Source: an uncultured Alistipes sp. (GTDB lineage Bacteria; Bacteroidota; Bacteroidia; Bacteroidales; Rikenellaceae). Taken from it: a DNA stretch of 23,409 nucleotides. The notes beneath the pieces were generated by a model. That model saw only the letters and a list, made by a program, of their open reading frames with translations. It was not told where the DNA came from and searched no databases. Positions 8,982-17,400 of this stretch are shown here, piece by piece (within the stretch, counting starts at the first letter, position 1; every line of letters starts with the position of its first letter). The position numbers were made by a program, and so were the translations under genes. The stretch lies in NCBI GenBank assembly GCA_900550375.1, contig URRP01000039.1:1-23409 (forward strand), read 5' to 3'.

Positions 8982-9005
8982 GACGGCAAAAAACAATTTG
9001 CCGTC
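8982..9005. other. Short inverted repeat upstream of the tRNA promoter
   Basis: GACGGCAAA (8982-8990) and TTTGCCGTC (8997-9005) form a 9-bp stem with a 6-nt AT-rich loop. It sits about 30 bp upstream of the tRNA-Gln promoter. It could contribute to termination of upstream transcription. No gene is visible in the surrounding 8909-9033 stretch. Confidence 0.35.
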
Positions 9006-9033
9006 GGCACGCTGTGTCAGGGCAAAAAAAATT

Positions 9034-9063
9034 TTGCAATTTGAAATCTTTACTATACCTTTG
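9034..9063 (+). promoter_or_regulatory. Promoter of tRNA-Gln
   Basis: TTG at 9034-9036 and TACCTTTG at 9056-9063, separated by 19 bp, match the Bacteroidetes sigma-ABfr consensus closely. The predicted transcription start near 9070 is about 15 bp before the tRNA. Confidence 0.75.
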
Positions 9064-9084
9064 CACAGCTTTCGAGCAACGGAT

Positions 9085-9155
9085 TGAGCTATGGTGTAAT
9101 GGTAACACGTCAGATTTTGGTTCTGAAATTTTGGGTTCGAGCCCCGATAGCTCAA
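9085..9155 (+). tRNA. tRNA-Gln (anticodon TTG)
   Basis: The 7-bp acceptor stem is TGAGCTA (9085-9091) with TAGCTCA (9148-9154), followed by discriminator A. The D-arm contains GGTGTAATGGTAACAC. The anticodon stem TCAGA/TCTGA encloses the loop TTTTGGT, giving anticodon TTG (9117-9119), and the T-arm carries GGTTCGAGCC. CCA is not encoded. All helices close without mismatch problems. Confidence 0.95.
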
Positions 9156-9158
9156 CAA

Positions 9159-9207
9159 AAACGCGGATAATATTGTTCTCCAATATTATCCGCGTTTATT
9201 TTTTTAC
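9159..9207 (+). terminator. Strong intrinsic terminator after tRNA-Gln, probably bidirectional
   Basis: A 17-bp perfect stem (9159-9175 with 9181-9197) with a 5-nt loop is followed by a run of Ts broken by one A (to 9205). It lies only 3 bp after the tRNA. The A-rich flank at 9156-9160 gives a T-run on the other strand, so it probably also terminates the convergent thioesterase gene ending at 9256. Confidence 0.85.
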
Positions 9208-9255
9208 CGGTAAATTCGATCCCCGCGCGGCACGAATAAAAAACCTTTTCGTCCG

Positions 9256-9636
9256 TTACTTTCCGACCTTCTCCATAAAGCGCTGCCGATCGACCATGTA
9301 ACGGATATGAATGCCCTCGCCGATCATTCCTTCGGCGTCGCGGGCACCGACGTTGAACGTCAGCTTGCGTCCCTCTGCCTCGGTCAGCACCGCTGTCGCT
9401 ACGATCTCTGCGCCAAGCCCCGAAGGCTTGATGTGCGTCACGTTCATCTCTGCCCCGACGGTCGTCGCGCCCTCCGGCAGGGCACCGGAGACAGCCGTCA
9501 TCGCCGCATTCTCCATCAATGCCACCATTGCCGGCGTGGCGAAGACCTCCAGATCGCCCGAGCCCATCGCCGCTGCCATATTTCCGGCCGATACCGTCGT
9601 CGTACGCTGGGCCGATAATCCCTTTCTCAATTCCAT
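9256..9636 (-). CDS. FlK-like hotdog thioesterase (126 aa)
   Basis: This small cytoplasmic hotdog-fold acyl-CoA thioesterase belongs to the family of fluoroacetyl-CoA thioesterase FlK. The motif 'VFATPAMVALMENAA' (31-45) carries Thr34 and Glu42, and 'GAEMNVTHIKPSG' (61-73) carries His68. These correspond by a constant offset of 8 to the FlK catalytic triad Thr42/Glu50/His76 as I recall it. The true substrate in gut Bacteroidetes is unknown; a housekeeping role in removing a stalled acyl-CoA is plausible, and fluoroacetate resistance should not be assumed. It is divergent from the DUF4294 gene and shares with it the palindromic promoter region. It ends about 50 bp from the tRNA terminator. Confidence 0.85.
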   Translation of the reverse strand: MELRKGLSAQRTTTVSAGNMAAAMGSGDLEVFATPAMVALMENAAMTAVSGALPEGATTVGAEMNVTHIKPSGLGAEIVATAVLTEAEGRKLTFNVGARDAEGMIGEGIHIRYMVDRQRFMEKVGK

Positions 9637-9668
9637 TTTTATTCCGTTTCGTTAAAACAAAAAATCAT

Positions 9669-9684
9669 TACCTTTGCAAAGGTA
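9669..9684. promoter_or_regulatory. Face-to-face -7 boxes forming a perfect 16-bp palindrome
   Basis: TACCTTTGCAAAGGTA contains an exact TAnnTTTG on the plus strand (9669-9676) and another exact one on the minus strand (9677-9684), abutting head to head. The plus copy has TTT at 9647-9649 as a weak -33. The plus start would fall about 20 nt before the DUF4294 ATG at 9702, the minus start about 35 nt before the thioesterase ATG at 9636. The two predicted transcripts would overlap slightly. The palindrome could equally be a repressor operator. Confidence 0.6.
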
Positions 9685-9701
9685 GAAATTTTTCGGGGCC
9701 T

Positions 9702-10274
9702 ATGAAAAAGTACCTTTTCTTTCTGCTGGCAGCATTGCTGTCCGCTCCCCGTACCGCAGCACAACAACCTCCGGGTGTCGCCTATCAGGAGTGGCAGGTG
9801 GTTGCCGGCGATACGATTCCCAGCGTCCATATCCGACCGGTGTGGGTCTTCTCGCGCGGAACCGACCTGCGCCGTTACCGCAAGCTGGTGGCAGCCGTCA
9901 AAAAGGTCTACCCCGTTGCAAAAATCGCCAAGGCACGTATGGCCGAGATGGAAGCCAAGCTGCAACGTCTGCCGACCAAAAAGGCACAAAAGGCCTACAT
10001 CAAGGGCGTCTACCACCAGATCAAGGAGGAGTACACGCCCATCGTCAAGCACATGACCCGCACGCAGGGCAGGGTGCTGCTCAAACTCATCGACCGCGAG
10101 ACGGATTACACGGCTTACGAAGTGCTGCGGGAATTCCGGGGCGGTTTCGTCGCCGGATTCTGGCAGACCCTGTCGCGCGTCTTCGGGCAGAACCTCAAAT
10201 CGGAGTACGATTCCGAAGGAGACGACCGCCTGCTCGAACAGATCGTCCGCTATTACGAAGCGGGACTGCTCTGA
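9702..10274 (+). CDS. DUF4294-family exported protein (190 aa)
   Basis: The protein starts MKKYLFFLLAALLSAPRTAA, a signal peptide ending near residue 20. The core shows the DUF4294 pattern: 'KVYPVAKIAKARMAEME' (68-84), 'RTQGRVLLKLIDRETDYTAY' (120-139), 'FWQTLSRVFGQNLKSEYD' (153-170) and an acidic 'EGDDRLLEQIVRYY' tail. The family is common in Bacteroidetes, is usually about 200-240 residues long, and has no known function. The start at 9702 is chosen for the signal peptide; an upstream in-frame ATG at 9519 lies inside the divergent thioesterase. A good terminator follows at 10313. Confidence 0.85.
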   Translation: MKKYLFFLLAALLSAPRTAAQQPPGVAYQEWQVVAGDTIPSVHIRPVWVFSRGTDLRRYRKLVAAVKKVYPVAKIAKARMAEMEAKLQRLPTKKAQKAYIKGVYHQIKEEYTPIVKHMTRTQGRVLLKLIDRETDYTAYEVLREFRGGFVAGFWQTLSRVFGQNLKSEYDSEGDDRLLEQIVRYYEAGLL

Positions 10275-10312
10275 ACGATTCGGCCGGCAAAATCACACCC
10301 TAAATAACCGAA

Positions 10313-10348
10313 CGGGCGGAATCTTTCGAGAGATTCCGCCCGCTTTTT
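10313..10348 (+). terminator. Intrinsic terminator after the DUF4294 gene
   Basis: CGGGCGGAATCT (10313-10324) pairs with AGATTCCGCCCG (10331-10342) across a 6-nt loop, and is followed by CTTTTTAA. It sits between two converging genes; the other strand lacks a good T-tract, so it mainly serves the plus-strand gene. Confidence 0.8.
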
Positions 10349-10355
10349 AATGTCC

Positions 10356-11711
10356 CTACATCGCATACCGTAACACGGTCACACGACGAACGTCGTCCGT
10401 GTTCCGCGTCGCAAAACCGAGATAGAGCGCTCCGTCCTTGAATTTCAGGCTCTCGGGTTCCATGAAGCCCGTTGCGGTTACGCCGAGCGATGCGAGGTGT
10501 CCCAGATCGGCAATCGCCGCCACCGGTTCGCGCCAAGCCAGCGTCCCGTCGAAACCGAGCGCCGATACCCACGCTGTCGAGGGCGTCGTACCGTCGTTCG
10601 CATTTCCTTGGCCTTCATAGTAGTAGAGACGGCCGTTCTTCAGGTCGAAGCCCTGCATGTTGACCGAACCCACCTCGCCGCCCTTGGGCAGCGCGACCGT
10701 CGCAACGGGCCTCAGCTCCGACAAATCGCGCACCGATGCTGTCGGTTTGCCGCTCGTTTCGGGTTCGGTGGTATTGCCTCCGCCCGTCGTAATCGAAAAG
10801 GTGAGCTGCACCGTTTTCGGCGACAGTGTCTTCACCTCGGAGAGCCGATAGACGTAGATATACTGCCGCGAAGCGTTATCCTGACACCAGAAAGCAATCT
10901 GATCGTTGGCCGCATCGACGGCCGGATGGATATTGCGCCGCTCGGGAATCCAGTAGTGTTCGGGGCAGTCGGCCGGCAGGAACTCACGCCCCGCAGCGTA
11001 TTTCACCCGCGCCACGGTCTGAGACAAGCGGTAGGAGAAATCAGTCGTCGCATTGGTGCGTGTGCCGTAACTCCCCACCCAGATATAATGATTGCCGCCG
11101 TCCGCCTCGACAGCGACGGTCGAAGCATGGCCGAAATATTTGAGACTCATGGCACTCTCCATGTCGGCGTTCGCGCGGGTCTTGCAGACATAGACGCAGT
11201 GGTTCGTCTTACCTGCGCCTACCTGCGCCGCGAACATCGTACCGTCTTCGCAGAGGTCGAAACTCTGCATGACGGAGTTGGTTTTGAGCGTATGCCCCTT
11301 CGTGTAGATCATCTCCCCGCTGAGCGGGCGTTGCATCGGATCGGCCGGCAGCACGTTGAGCGTCTGATAGGCTGCGCGCGTACCGTCGACGCTTTTGACC
11401 GAGAGGCGCGTCGTTCCCCTCTTCAGTCCCGTCAGCCGGCCGTCGGCCGCAACCTCCACCACGGACGGGTCGGCCGCCGACCATACCAGCCCCGTGCCGT
11501 TCGTACCGTCGTAACGGATCGTCTGACCGTCGGCGATGAGATTCATCGGCGACAGCACCGATTCGTTTTCATAGAGATCGAAGGTTTTCACCACGAACTC
11601 GGGACGACCTGCCACCGCAGGCTCGTCGGCGGACGAATCGCCTCCGCACGCCCAGAGACCGCCGAGCGACAACAGCATCGGCAGCATCCGGTAAAACCGT
11701 ATGTCTTTCAT
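10356..11711 (-). CDS. Helveticin J/TagC-like lipoprotein with Ig-like domain (451 aa)
   Basis: The N-terminus MKDIRFYRMLPMLLSLGGLW is followed by the lipobox LWAC (Cys22) and Gly-Gly-Asp-Ser-Ser, pointing to a surface lipoprotein. Residues about 57-122 resemble a bacterial Ig-like (Big_2) domain ('LVWSAADPSVVEVAADGRL'). The rest contains 'MQSFDLCEDGTMFAAQVG', 'MSLKYFGHASTVAVE' and a late 'SVNMQGFDLKNGRLYYYEGQ', the repeat style of the helveticin J/TagC family, probably a beta-propeller. The biochemical activity of that family is not settled; a bacteriocin role is unproven here. It lies 27 bp after the DeoR-type regulator on the same strand, as the last gene of the arm. I infer a glycan- or polymer-binding role for the SusCD locus. 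Confidence 0.75.
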   Translation of the reverse strand: MKDIRFYRMLPMLLSLGGLWACGGDSSADEPAVAGRPEFVVKTFDLYENESVLSPMNLIADGQTIRYDGTNGTGLVWSAADPSVVEVAADGRLTGLKRGTTRLSVKSVDGTRAAYQTLNVLPADPMQRPLSGEMIYTKGHTLKTNSVMQSFDLCEDGTMFAAQVGAGKTNHCVYVCKTRANADMESAMSLKYFGHASTVAVEADGGNHYIWVGSYGTRTNATTDFSYRLSQTVARVKYAAGREFLPADCPEHYWIPERRNIHPAVDAANDQIAFWCQDNASRQYIYVYRLSEVKTLSPKTVQLTFSITTGGGNTTEPETSGKPTASVRDLSELRPVATVALPKGGEVGSVNMQGFDLKNGRLYYYEGQGNANDGTTPSTAWVSALGFDGTLAWREPVAAIADLGHLASLGVTATGFMEPESLKFKDGALYLGFATRNTDDVRRVTVLRYAM

Positions 11712-11738
11712 GTGTTTTTCAGATTTGACTCAAGACCC

Positions 11739-12509
11739 TCAGCGCTTGACGACGATCAGGTCGACGCCCGCCTCTTCGATCAGCCTGCGATACTGTTCCG
11801 AAATACCGTCGTCGGTGACGATACAGTCGATCTGCTCCATCGAACAGATTCGACCGAAGCCGCGCCGCCCGAACTTCGACGAATCGGCCAGCACGACGCT
11901 CTTGGCCGAAGCCCGCATCATCTTCTGCGTGAGTGCGGCCTCCTCGGCCGTGGCACAGGTGATGCCGAAGTTGGAATCGATGCCGTCCGCACCGAAAAAT
12001 AACTTCGAGCAAATGACGTTCTCGAACCCCTGCGCCGCATACTCGCCCCGTACCGACAGTGATTTCTTGTAAAGCACGCCGCCCAACACGGTCACCGTCG
12101 TCTCCTCCGACTCGTTCATCAGCATCGCCACGCGCAGCGACGGCGTCACCACATTGAGATGGTCAACGGGCCGAATCCGTTCGGCGAAAGCATAGACGGT
12201 GGAACCCGAAGCAATGAAGACCGAATCGTTGGCACGAATCAATTTAGCCGCTTCGGCAGCGATCTTCTGCTTGATCTCGCTGTTGACGTTGCTCTTGACA
12301 TGGACGCTGACGTCCTGTACCAACGGATTGACCGGACTGGCGCTGCCGTGCGCACGATAGAGCAGATTTTTGCTCTCCAGAAACTCCATATCCTTACGGA
12401 CGGTCGCCTTGGTCACGTTCATCTCGGCGGCCATATCAGCCACTCGGACGAATCCGTAGCGGTTCAGGGAGTCGAGGATGTATTTACGTCGTTCGGCAAT
12501 GCTTAACAT
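11739..12509 (-). CDS. DeoR/GlpR-family transcriptional regulator (256 aa)
   Basis: The N-terminal winged helix (residues 1-57) has 'ERRKYILDSLNRYGFVRVADMA' and 'VTKATVRKDMEFLE', the DeoR signature. The C-terminal sugar-phosphate sensor domain shows 'FIASGSTVYAFAE' (98-110), 'VVTPSLRVAMLMNE' and 'KLFFGADGID', as in GlpR, FruR and related proteins, which respond to phosphorylated metabolites. Length (256) is typical. It sits between susD (120 bp upstream) and the helveticin-like lipoprotein (27 bp downstream), on the same strand, and has its own promoter. It is an unusual regulator for a SusCD locus, where hybrid two-component systems, SusR or ECF sigma/anti-sigma pairs are usual. The likely effector is a sugar phosphate or glycerol phosphate, by inference from the neighbouring phosphodiesterase. 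Confidence 0.93.
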   Translation of the reverse strand: MLSIAERRKYILDSLNRYGFVRVADMAAEMNVTKATVRKDMEFLESKNLLYRAHGSASPVNPLVQDVSVHVKSNVNSEIKQKIAAEAAKLIRANDSVFIASGSTVYAFAERIRPVDHLNVVTPSLRVAMLMNESEETTVTVLGGVLYKKSLSVRGEYAAQGFENVICSKLFFGADGIDSNFGITCATAEEAALTQKMMRASAKSVVLADSSKFGRRGFGRICSMEQIDCIVTDDGISEQYRRLIEEAGVDLIVVKR

Positions 12510-12532
12510 GGTCTTGATTTTTTTATTATTTG

Positions 12533-12540
12533 CAAAGATA
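12533..12540 (-). promoter_or_regulatory. -7 box of the deoR-type gene
   Basis: On the minus strand this reads TATCTTTG, an exact TAnnTTTG, 23 bp upstream of the ATG at 12509. A TTC lies 18 bp further upstream in place of TTG. It implies that the regulator and the lipoprotein can be expressed without susCD. The 120-bp gap between susD and this gene otherwise shows no gene. Confidence 0.6.
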
Positions 12541-12629
12541 ACTAATTTTCATGAATTTGAACCGGCAGCGGAATTCACCCGAGCGTGCCGTGCGAACAGC
12601 CGTCGGGCGAATTTTCCGCGAGCCGGCCG

Positions 12630-14420
12630 TCAATCGTCCCAGCCGTGGTTCTGCCCCAGCGCAGGATTGACCGATAGTGCCGTCCGCGGTACGGGCCGCA
12701 GGTACATTTTTTCGCTCCAATTGCGCTCGACAGCATACTGCAACCGCCCGCTCGTACCTTCAGAGAGCGTATAGGCTCCTTCGGAGAGTACGATGTAGTA
12801 GACACCTTTCAGCGAACCGGCCTTCTGCTGCGTCACGCACAGATCGGGTTCGCCGTCGCCGTTCAGATCGAGCGGCTCGTCGAGCGCCGGAATATAGAGA
12901 CCCTCCCACGGCGCCGTGACCAGTTCACCCTCATGCCAGCGCATCAGGTCGTCGTAGCGCAGATTCTCCAGCAGCAGTTCGACGGCGCGCTCGCGTCGGA
13001 TTTCCAGCAAGTCTCGGCTCTGTGCGGTCGAATAGTAGGCCGCCAGCCACGGATCGACCGTCGCAGGCCGATCGTCCGCAACACCGGCCCGCTCACGCAG
13101 CGGCCGGATCGTCTTGTTCCACACCTCGGTGCTCAGTACCCCGCCGGCCAGCTCGGCCTTCGCCTCGGCGTAGTTGAGCAGCACCTCGGCATAGCGGAGG
13201 ATCGACAGATCGTTGTAACCCTGCACGCCCGTCTCGTACTTGTAGTCGTCGAGCACCCACTTGACGATCTTGTAACCGGTGATCGTCCGCGAGAGGTCGG
13301 GAGGCGTCGACACCGTTTCGCCCGTCTCGTCGACACGCATATAACCCGGCGTGACGATGCTCTGCTTCATGCGGTAATCGCGCCCCGCACACTCGTCGAT
13401 GAACTCCCTGCGGGCGTAATCGGGATCGTCCGTGAAGCGCGAGCCGTCGAGATTGAGATACATCGAAGTCAGGTTCCGTGTCACCGACCAGCACTGACTG
13501 TTGGCATTGTTGAATTCCCACGTAGCGCTGTTGTAGGTAGCGGCCGTAGCGCACTCGCGGCCCCAGATGATCTCCTGCCGTTGCAGTTCGTCGCCGATGA
13601 ACAGCGAACGGTACTGCGTCTCGACCTCCGAAGGGTTGCTGACCAGCGAATAGGGACCGTCGTCCATCAACTCCTCGCAAGCCGCAGCGCAGGCTTCGAG
13701 ATAGCGCTCCGACTCGTCGGCCGTCCACGCCACGCCCGTCGAGGGATCGACCGCATGGTACCTGCGATAAGTACCTTCGTAGAGGCAGACACGCGCCTTG
13801 AATGCCAATGCGATCCACTTGTGGATCATGGCCGTCGAGAGCCATTTCGCATCCGCCGAGCAGTTGGCTGCCGCGAAGTCGAGGTCCTCGAGCACTTTGC
13901 GCATCACGTATTCACGGCTGTCGCGCGCCTTGTAGAGCTGCGCATCGTCTCCCGCATCGATCGGCTCGTCGTACCAAGGTACGGCGCCAAACGTGCGCAC
14001 CTTGCCGTAATAGAACCACGCCCGCCAGAAACGGGCCACCCCTTCCCAGTGGCGAAACGCCGTGTCGCTCACCCCTTCGGCCTCGTGCATGTGCAGCAGG
14101 AAATAGTTGATGTCGAACAGATCGTGCCAGTCGCCGTAGTTCCACCCCGATTGCGAGCTGGGACTCCACTCGGTTGTCAGATAGGCCGACGAGTTGCGCG
14201 TGGCGATCAGATCCGTGGTCGCATCGCCGCGGTAGAGCGTCTCGGCCGCAGGCGTCATCTTCTCGACGAAACCGTTGGCATAGAGTTCGAGCGACTTCTC
14301 GTCCGAAAAGAAGGTTCCGGCATCGAGTTTCGCTTCGGGAATCTTAGTCAGGAAATCGTCGCACGCCGCAACGAGCGCCAGCGACAACATCGCTCCGGCC
14401 AGATAGATTGCTTTTTTCAT
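12630..14420 (-). CDS. SusD/RagB-family outer-membrane lipoprotein (596 aa)
   Basis: This is the surface lipoprotein partner of the adjacent SusC transporter; it forms the lid that binds the ligand. The signal peptide MKKAIYLAGAMLSLALVAAC ends with the lipobox VAAC at Cys20. The N-terminal region 'CDDFLTKIPEAKLDAGTFFSDEKSLELYANG' and the TPR-like 'HWEGVARFWRAWFYYGKVRTFGAVPWYDEP' block (about 120-155) are family hallmarks. The late 'ILRYAEVLLNYAEAKAELAGG' and 'LLEIRRERAVELLLENLRYDDLMRW' motifs complete the RagB/SusD pattern. Length is typical (500-650). It starts 11 bp after the stop of susC. The specificity cannot be read from the sequence. Confidence 0.95.
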   Translation of the reverse strand: MKKAIYLAGAMLSLALVAACDDFLTKIPEAKLDAGTFFSDEKSLELYANGFVEKMTPAAETLYRGDATTDLIATRNSSAYLTTEWSPSSQSGWNYGDWHDLFDINYFLLHMHEAEGVSDTAFRHWEGVARFWRAWFYYGKVRTFGAVPWYDEPIDAGDDAQLYKARDSREYVMRKVLEDLDFAAANCSADAKWLSTAMIHKWIALAFKARVCLYEGTYRRYHAVDPSTGVAWTADESERYLEACAAACEELMDDGPYSLVSNPSEVETQYRSLFIGDELQRQEIIWGRECATAATYNSATWEFNNANSQCWSVTRNLTSMYLNLDGSRFTDDPDYARREFIDECAGRDYRMKQSIVTPGYMRVDETGETVSTPPDLSRTITGYKIVKWVLDDYKYETGVQGYNDLSILRYAEVLLNYAEAKAELAGGVLSTEVWNKTIRPLRERAGVADDRPATVDPWLAAYYSTAQSRDLLEIRRERAVELLLENLRYDDLMRWHEGELVTAPWEGLYIPALDEPLDLNGDGEPDLCVTQQKAGSLKGVYYIVLSEGAYTLSEGTSGRLQYAVERNWSEKMYLRPVPRTALSVNPALGQNHGWDD

Positions 14421-14431
14421 GGTTCTTCGTA

Positions 14432-17400
14432 TTAGAAAGTTACGTTAATGCCGACGGTCACCGTGCGCATGACGGGATAACCGTAACCGTCGCCGTTGGT
14501 GCCCACCGTACTTGCAAAATCCGCATCGCCCGCACTGATTCCTTCGGGGTCGTAGTTCTTCGCCCACTTGTGCAGCGGCGTGAAGGTACAGAGGTTGTCG
14601 CCCGTGACGTAGATACGCAGCGACTCCATGCGCAGTTTCTGCGCGATACGTTTGGGAAAGGTGTAGTCAAGCGTCACGTTTTTCAGACGCAGGTAGCTGG
14701 CGTCCTGCAAATAACGGTCGTTGGCGTTGGACATGACCGCACTGGCCACCTCCGCCTGATAGCCGCGCAGACGGGGCCAATAGGCGTCGACGTTGCGGTT
14801 CTCGTCCGTATAACGGTGCGAAGCGTCCTGCCACGGCAGCGAATAACCGTAAGAGCGGCCGTTCTTGCCCCAGAAATACCCCGAATCCTTGGCCGGATAC
14901 CAGTCGCGCCGGCCTACGCCCTGCCAGATCATCGAGAAACCGATGCCGTTCCAGTCGAAGCCGGCCGTGATGCTGTAACAGTAGCGGGGCGAGGTATTGC
15001 CGATCTTGACCAGATCTCCGTGATCGGCCAGCGTGTTGGCGCCGTTGTCTATCACGCCGCTGTCGTCCGTATCGGCCAGTTTGATGTCGCCGGCCTTCCA
15101 GTCGCCGGTGAAGTACTTGAATTTGCTCTGATTGGCCCAGTTGGCCGCCTCGGCATCGCTCTCGAAGAGTCCGCTCACGCGATACCCCCAGATTTCACCG
15201 AGGGTCATTCCTTCGTAATAACTTTGGGAGTAGATCGTCGGCAGCTTGGAATTCTTGCTCGTGTAGCGGGTGACCTTGCTCACGCTGTCCCACACCGCTC
15301 CGCGGATGTGGTAGCCGAAAAAGTGGTTTCCTGCGTTGAAACTGTCCCGCCATGAAACGCTGGCCTCCCAGCCGTCGGTACGCATATCGCCGTAATTGCC
15401 CTTGGGCGCGGCATTGCCATAGACGGCAGGCAGCTCGGCTCCGATGACATACATATCGGTCGTATTGCGGCGATAGATATCGGCCGTCAGGTTGAACCGT
15501 CCGTTGAGCATCTCCAGATCGAGTCCCAGATCGTAGGTCGTCGCCTTCTCCCACGTCAGTCCGTCGGGCACAGGCGCAGGTGCCGTCGCATACTTGAAAG
15601 GCTGACCGCCGCTGACCACGGCGCTCGACTGATCGAACCCCATGAGCAGCATATAGGCATAGGCATCCGAAATCAGACCGTTGCCCGCCGTACCGACCGA
15701 CAGCCGTAACTTGAGATTGTCGAGCCACGACCGGCTGCCGGCCATGAAAGACTCCTCCGAGATGCGCCAACCCAGCGACGCCGAGGGGAAGAATCCCCAA
15801 CGCTGTCCGGCAGGGAATTTCGAGTTACCGTCGTAGCGGCCGCTCACCTCGGCCAGATACTTGCCTTTATAGCCGTAATGCAGGCGGAAAAAAGCGCCGA
15901 AGAGCGAATATTCGGAGGAACCGTTGTCCTTCCACTCGAAGACGTCGCCCTCGATGAACGACGGGTTGACCTTGTCGGGGAACAGGATTCCCTCGCGGTA
16001 GGTATAGATTTTCTTGATGCCGTACTCCTCGGCATTCACCCCGCCCATGACCGTCAGCGAATGGGACTCTCCCAGTTTGGGCGTCCACGTCAGCGTTCCC
16101 GACGCCGTCCAGCGATTGGTATCGTATCCGTAATCACGGTACTGCGATGTCGCCGGTTGTACGCCGGTGATCTCCGGCCCCGAGTAATAGGTGACCTGAT
16201 TGCGGGCGCGCTGCCGCGACGTGCGGTTATAGAAATAAGCGAATTCGCCGCGCGCCACCAGCACGTCCTTCAGCAGACCGGCCGTCAGTCCGATCGTCTC
16301 CTGTACGTCCGATTTGCGGTACTTCTCCCACGAAGTACCCTCTTCGAAGCAGGCCACGCCGATATAGGTCGCAGCGTTGGTCCATGTACCGTCGGGATTG
16401 CAGGCTCCGATCATCGGCGCGCCCACGATCTCGATCTGACGCTGGATGAGCTGATTGCCCTCGGCCACGCGCGGCTGGTAGATATTGCGGCGCATAAACG
16501 AGAAGTTGTTGTCGAGCGTCAGCCACTTCGAGAGGCGCACGTTCATCTTCGCACGGCTGTTATACTGCGTATAGTCCTCATCGCCCCAGTTGTAGATCCC
16601 GTCCTGCTGGAAATAACGGCCCGAAAAGAGAAACTGCACCTTTTCCGTTCCGCCGCTCACGCTCAGATTGTGCTGCTGGCCCGATGTCCAGTCGCGGTAG
16701 ACTATGTCGTGCCAATCGTTGTTGCCGTAATACTCCCAATACCCGCTGTCGTTGACCTTGTGCTTCTCGTAGGTAGGATCGACCGAACGCTTCTTCAGCT
16801 CCTCGTAATATCCCGCCAAGCCTCCGTCGAACACCTTCAGCACGTTGTTGACCGACGCAGGCATCTTGCCGTAACGACCCTTGTAGGATTCGGTGTAGTC
16901 GTCCATCCACTGCACCGAATTGCTGACCGTCTCGATCGGCGCGGTGCGCGTGAAGATCGAATAGCTGCCGTCGTAGGTAACGCGCACACGGCCGTCCTGC
17001 GGATTCTTAGTAGTGATGAGAATGACGCCGAAGGTTCCCTTCGCACCGTAAACGGCCGTCGACGAAGCATCCTTGAGCACCGAGATACTCGCGATGTCGT
17101 CGGGGTTGACCGTATTCATATCGGTCTCCACGCCGTCGACCAGTACGAGGGCGGAACCTCCCGCGCCGATCGAGTTCTCGACGCCGCGGATGCGGATCGT
17201 GGCATCGCGCGAAGGCTTGCCGTCGGAGAAGGTGAGCGTCAGTCCCGGTACTTGGCCTTGCAGCGCCCGCGAGACATTGGCCGTTTTCCGCTGGGAGATC
17301 GCGTCGCCCTTGATCGTCTCGACGGCGCCGACGATGTCGCGCCGCTTCTGAACGCCGTAGCCGACGACGACGATCTCCTCCAACGAGGTGTTGTCGGGCG

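Noticed and set aside
9014..9301. Small frames on both strands across the tRNA-Gln region
   Set aside because: They overlap the tRNA, its promoter and terminator, and show no protein-like features.
9256..9636. Fluoroacetate resistance as the role of the FlK-like thioesterase
   Set aside because: The catalytic residues align with FlK, but the fold family is broad in gut anaerobes and nothing nearby concerns organofluorine.
10497..12002. A 501-residue plus-strand frame spanning the helveticin-like and DeoR genes
   Set aside because: It runs antisense through two recognisable genes and their junction, with no recognisable motif.
12933..14435. A 500-residue open frame on the plus strand opposite susD
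   Set aside because: Antisense shadow of susD; the amino-acid make-up is unlike a folded protein family and no start context or promoter is seen.
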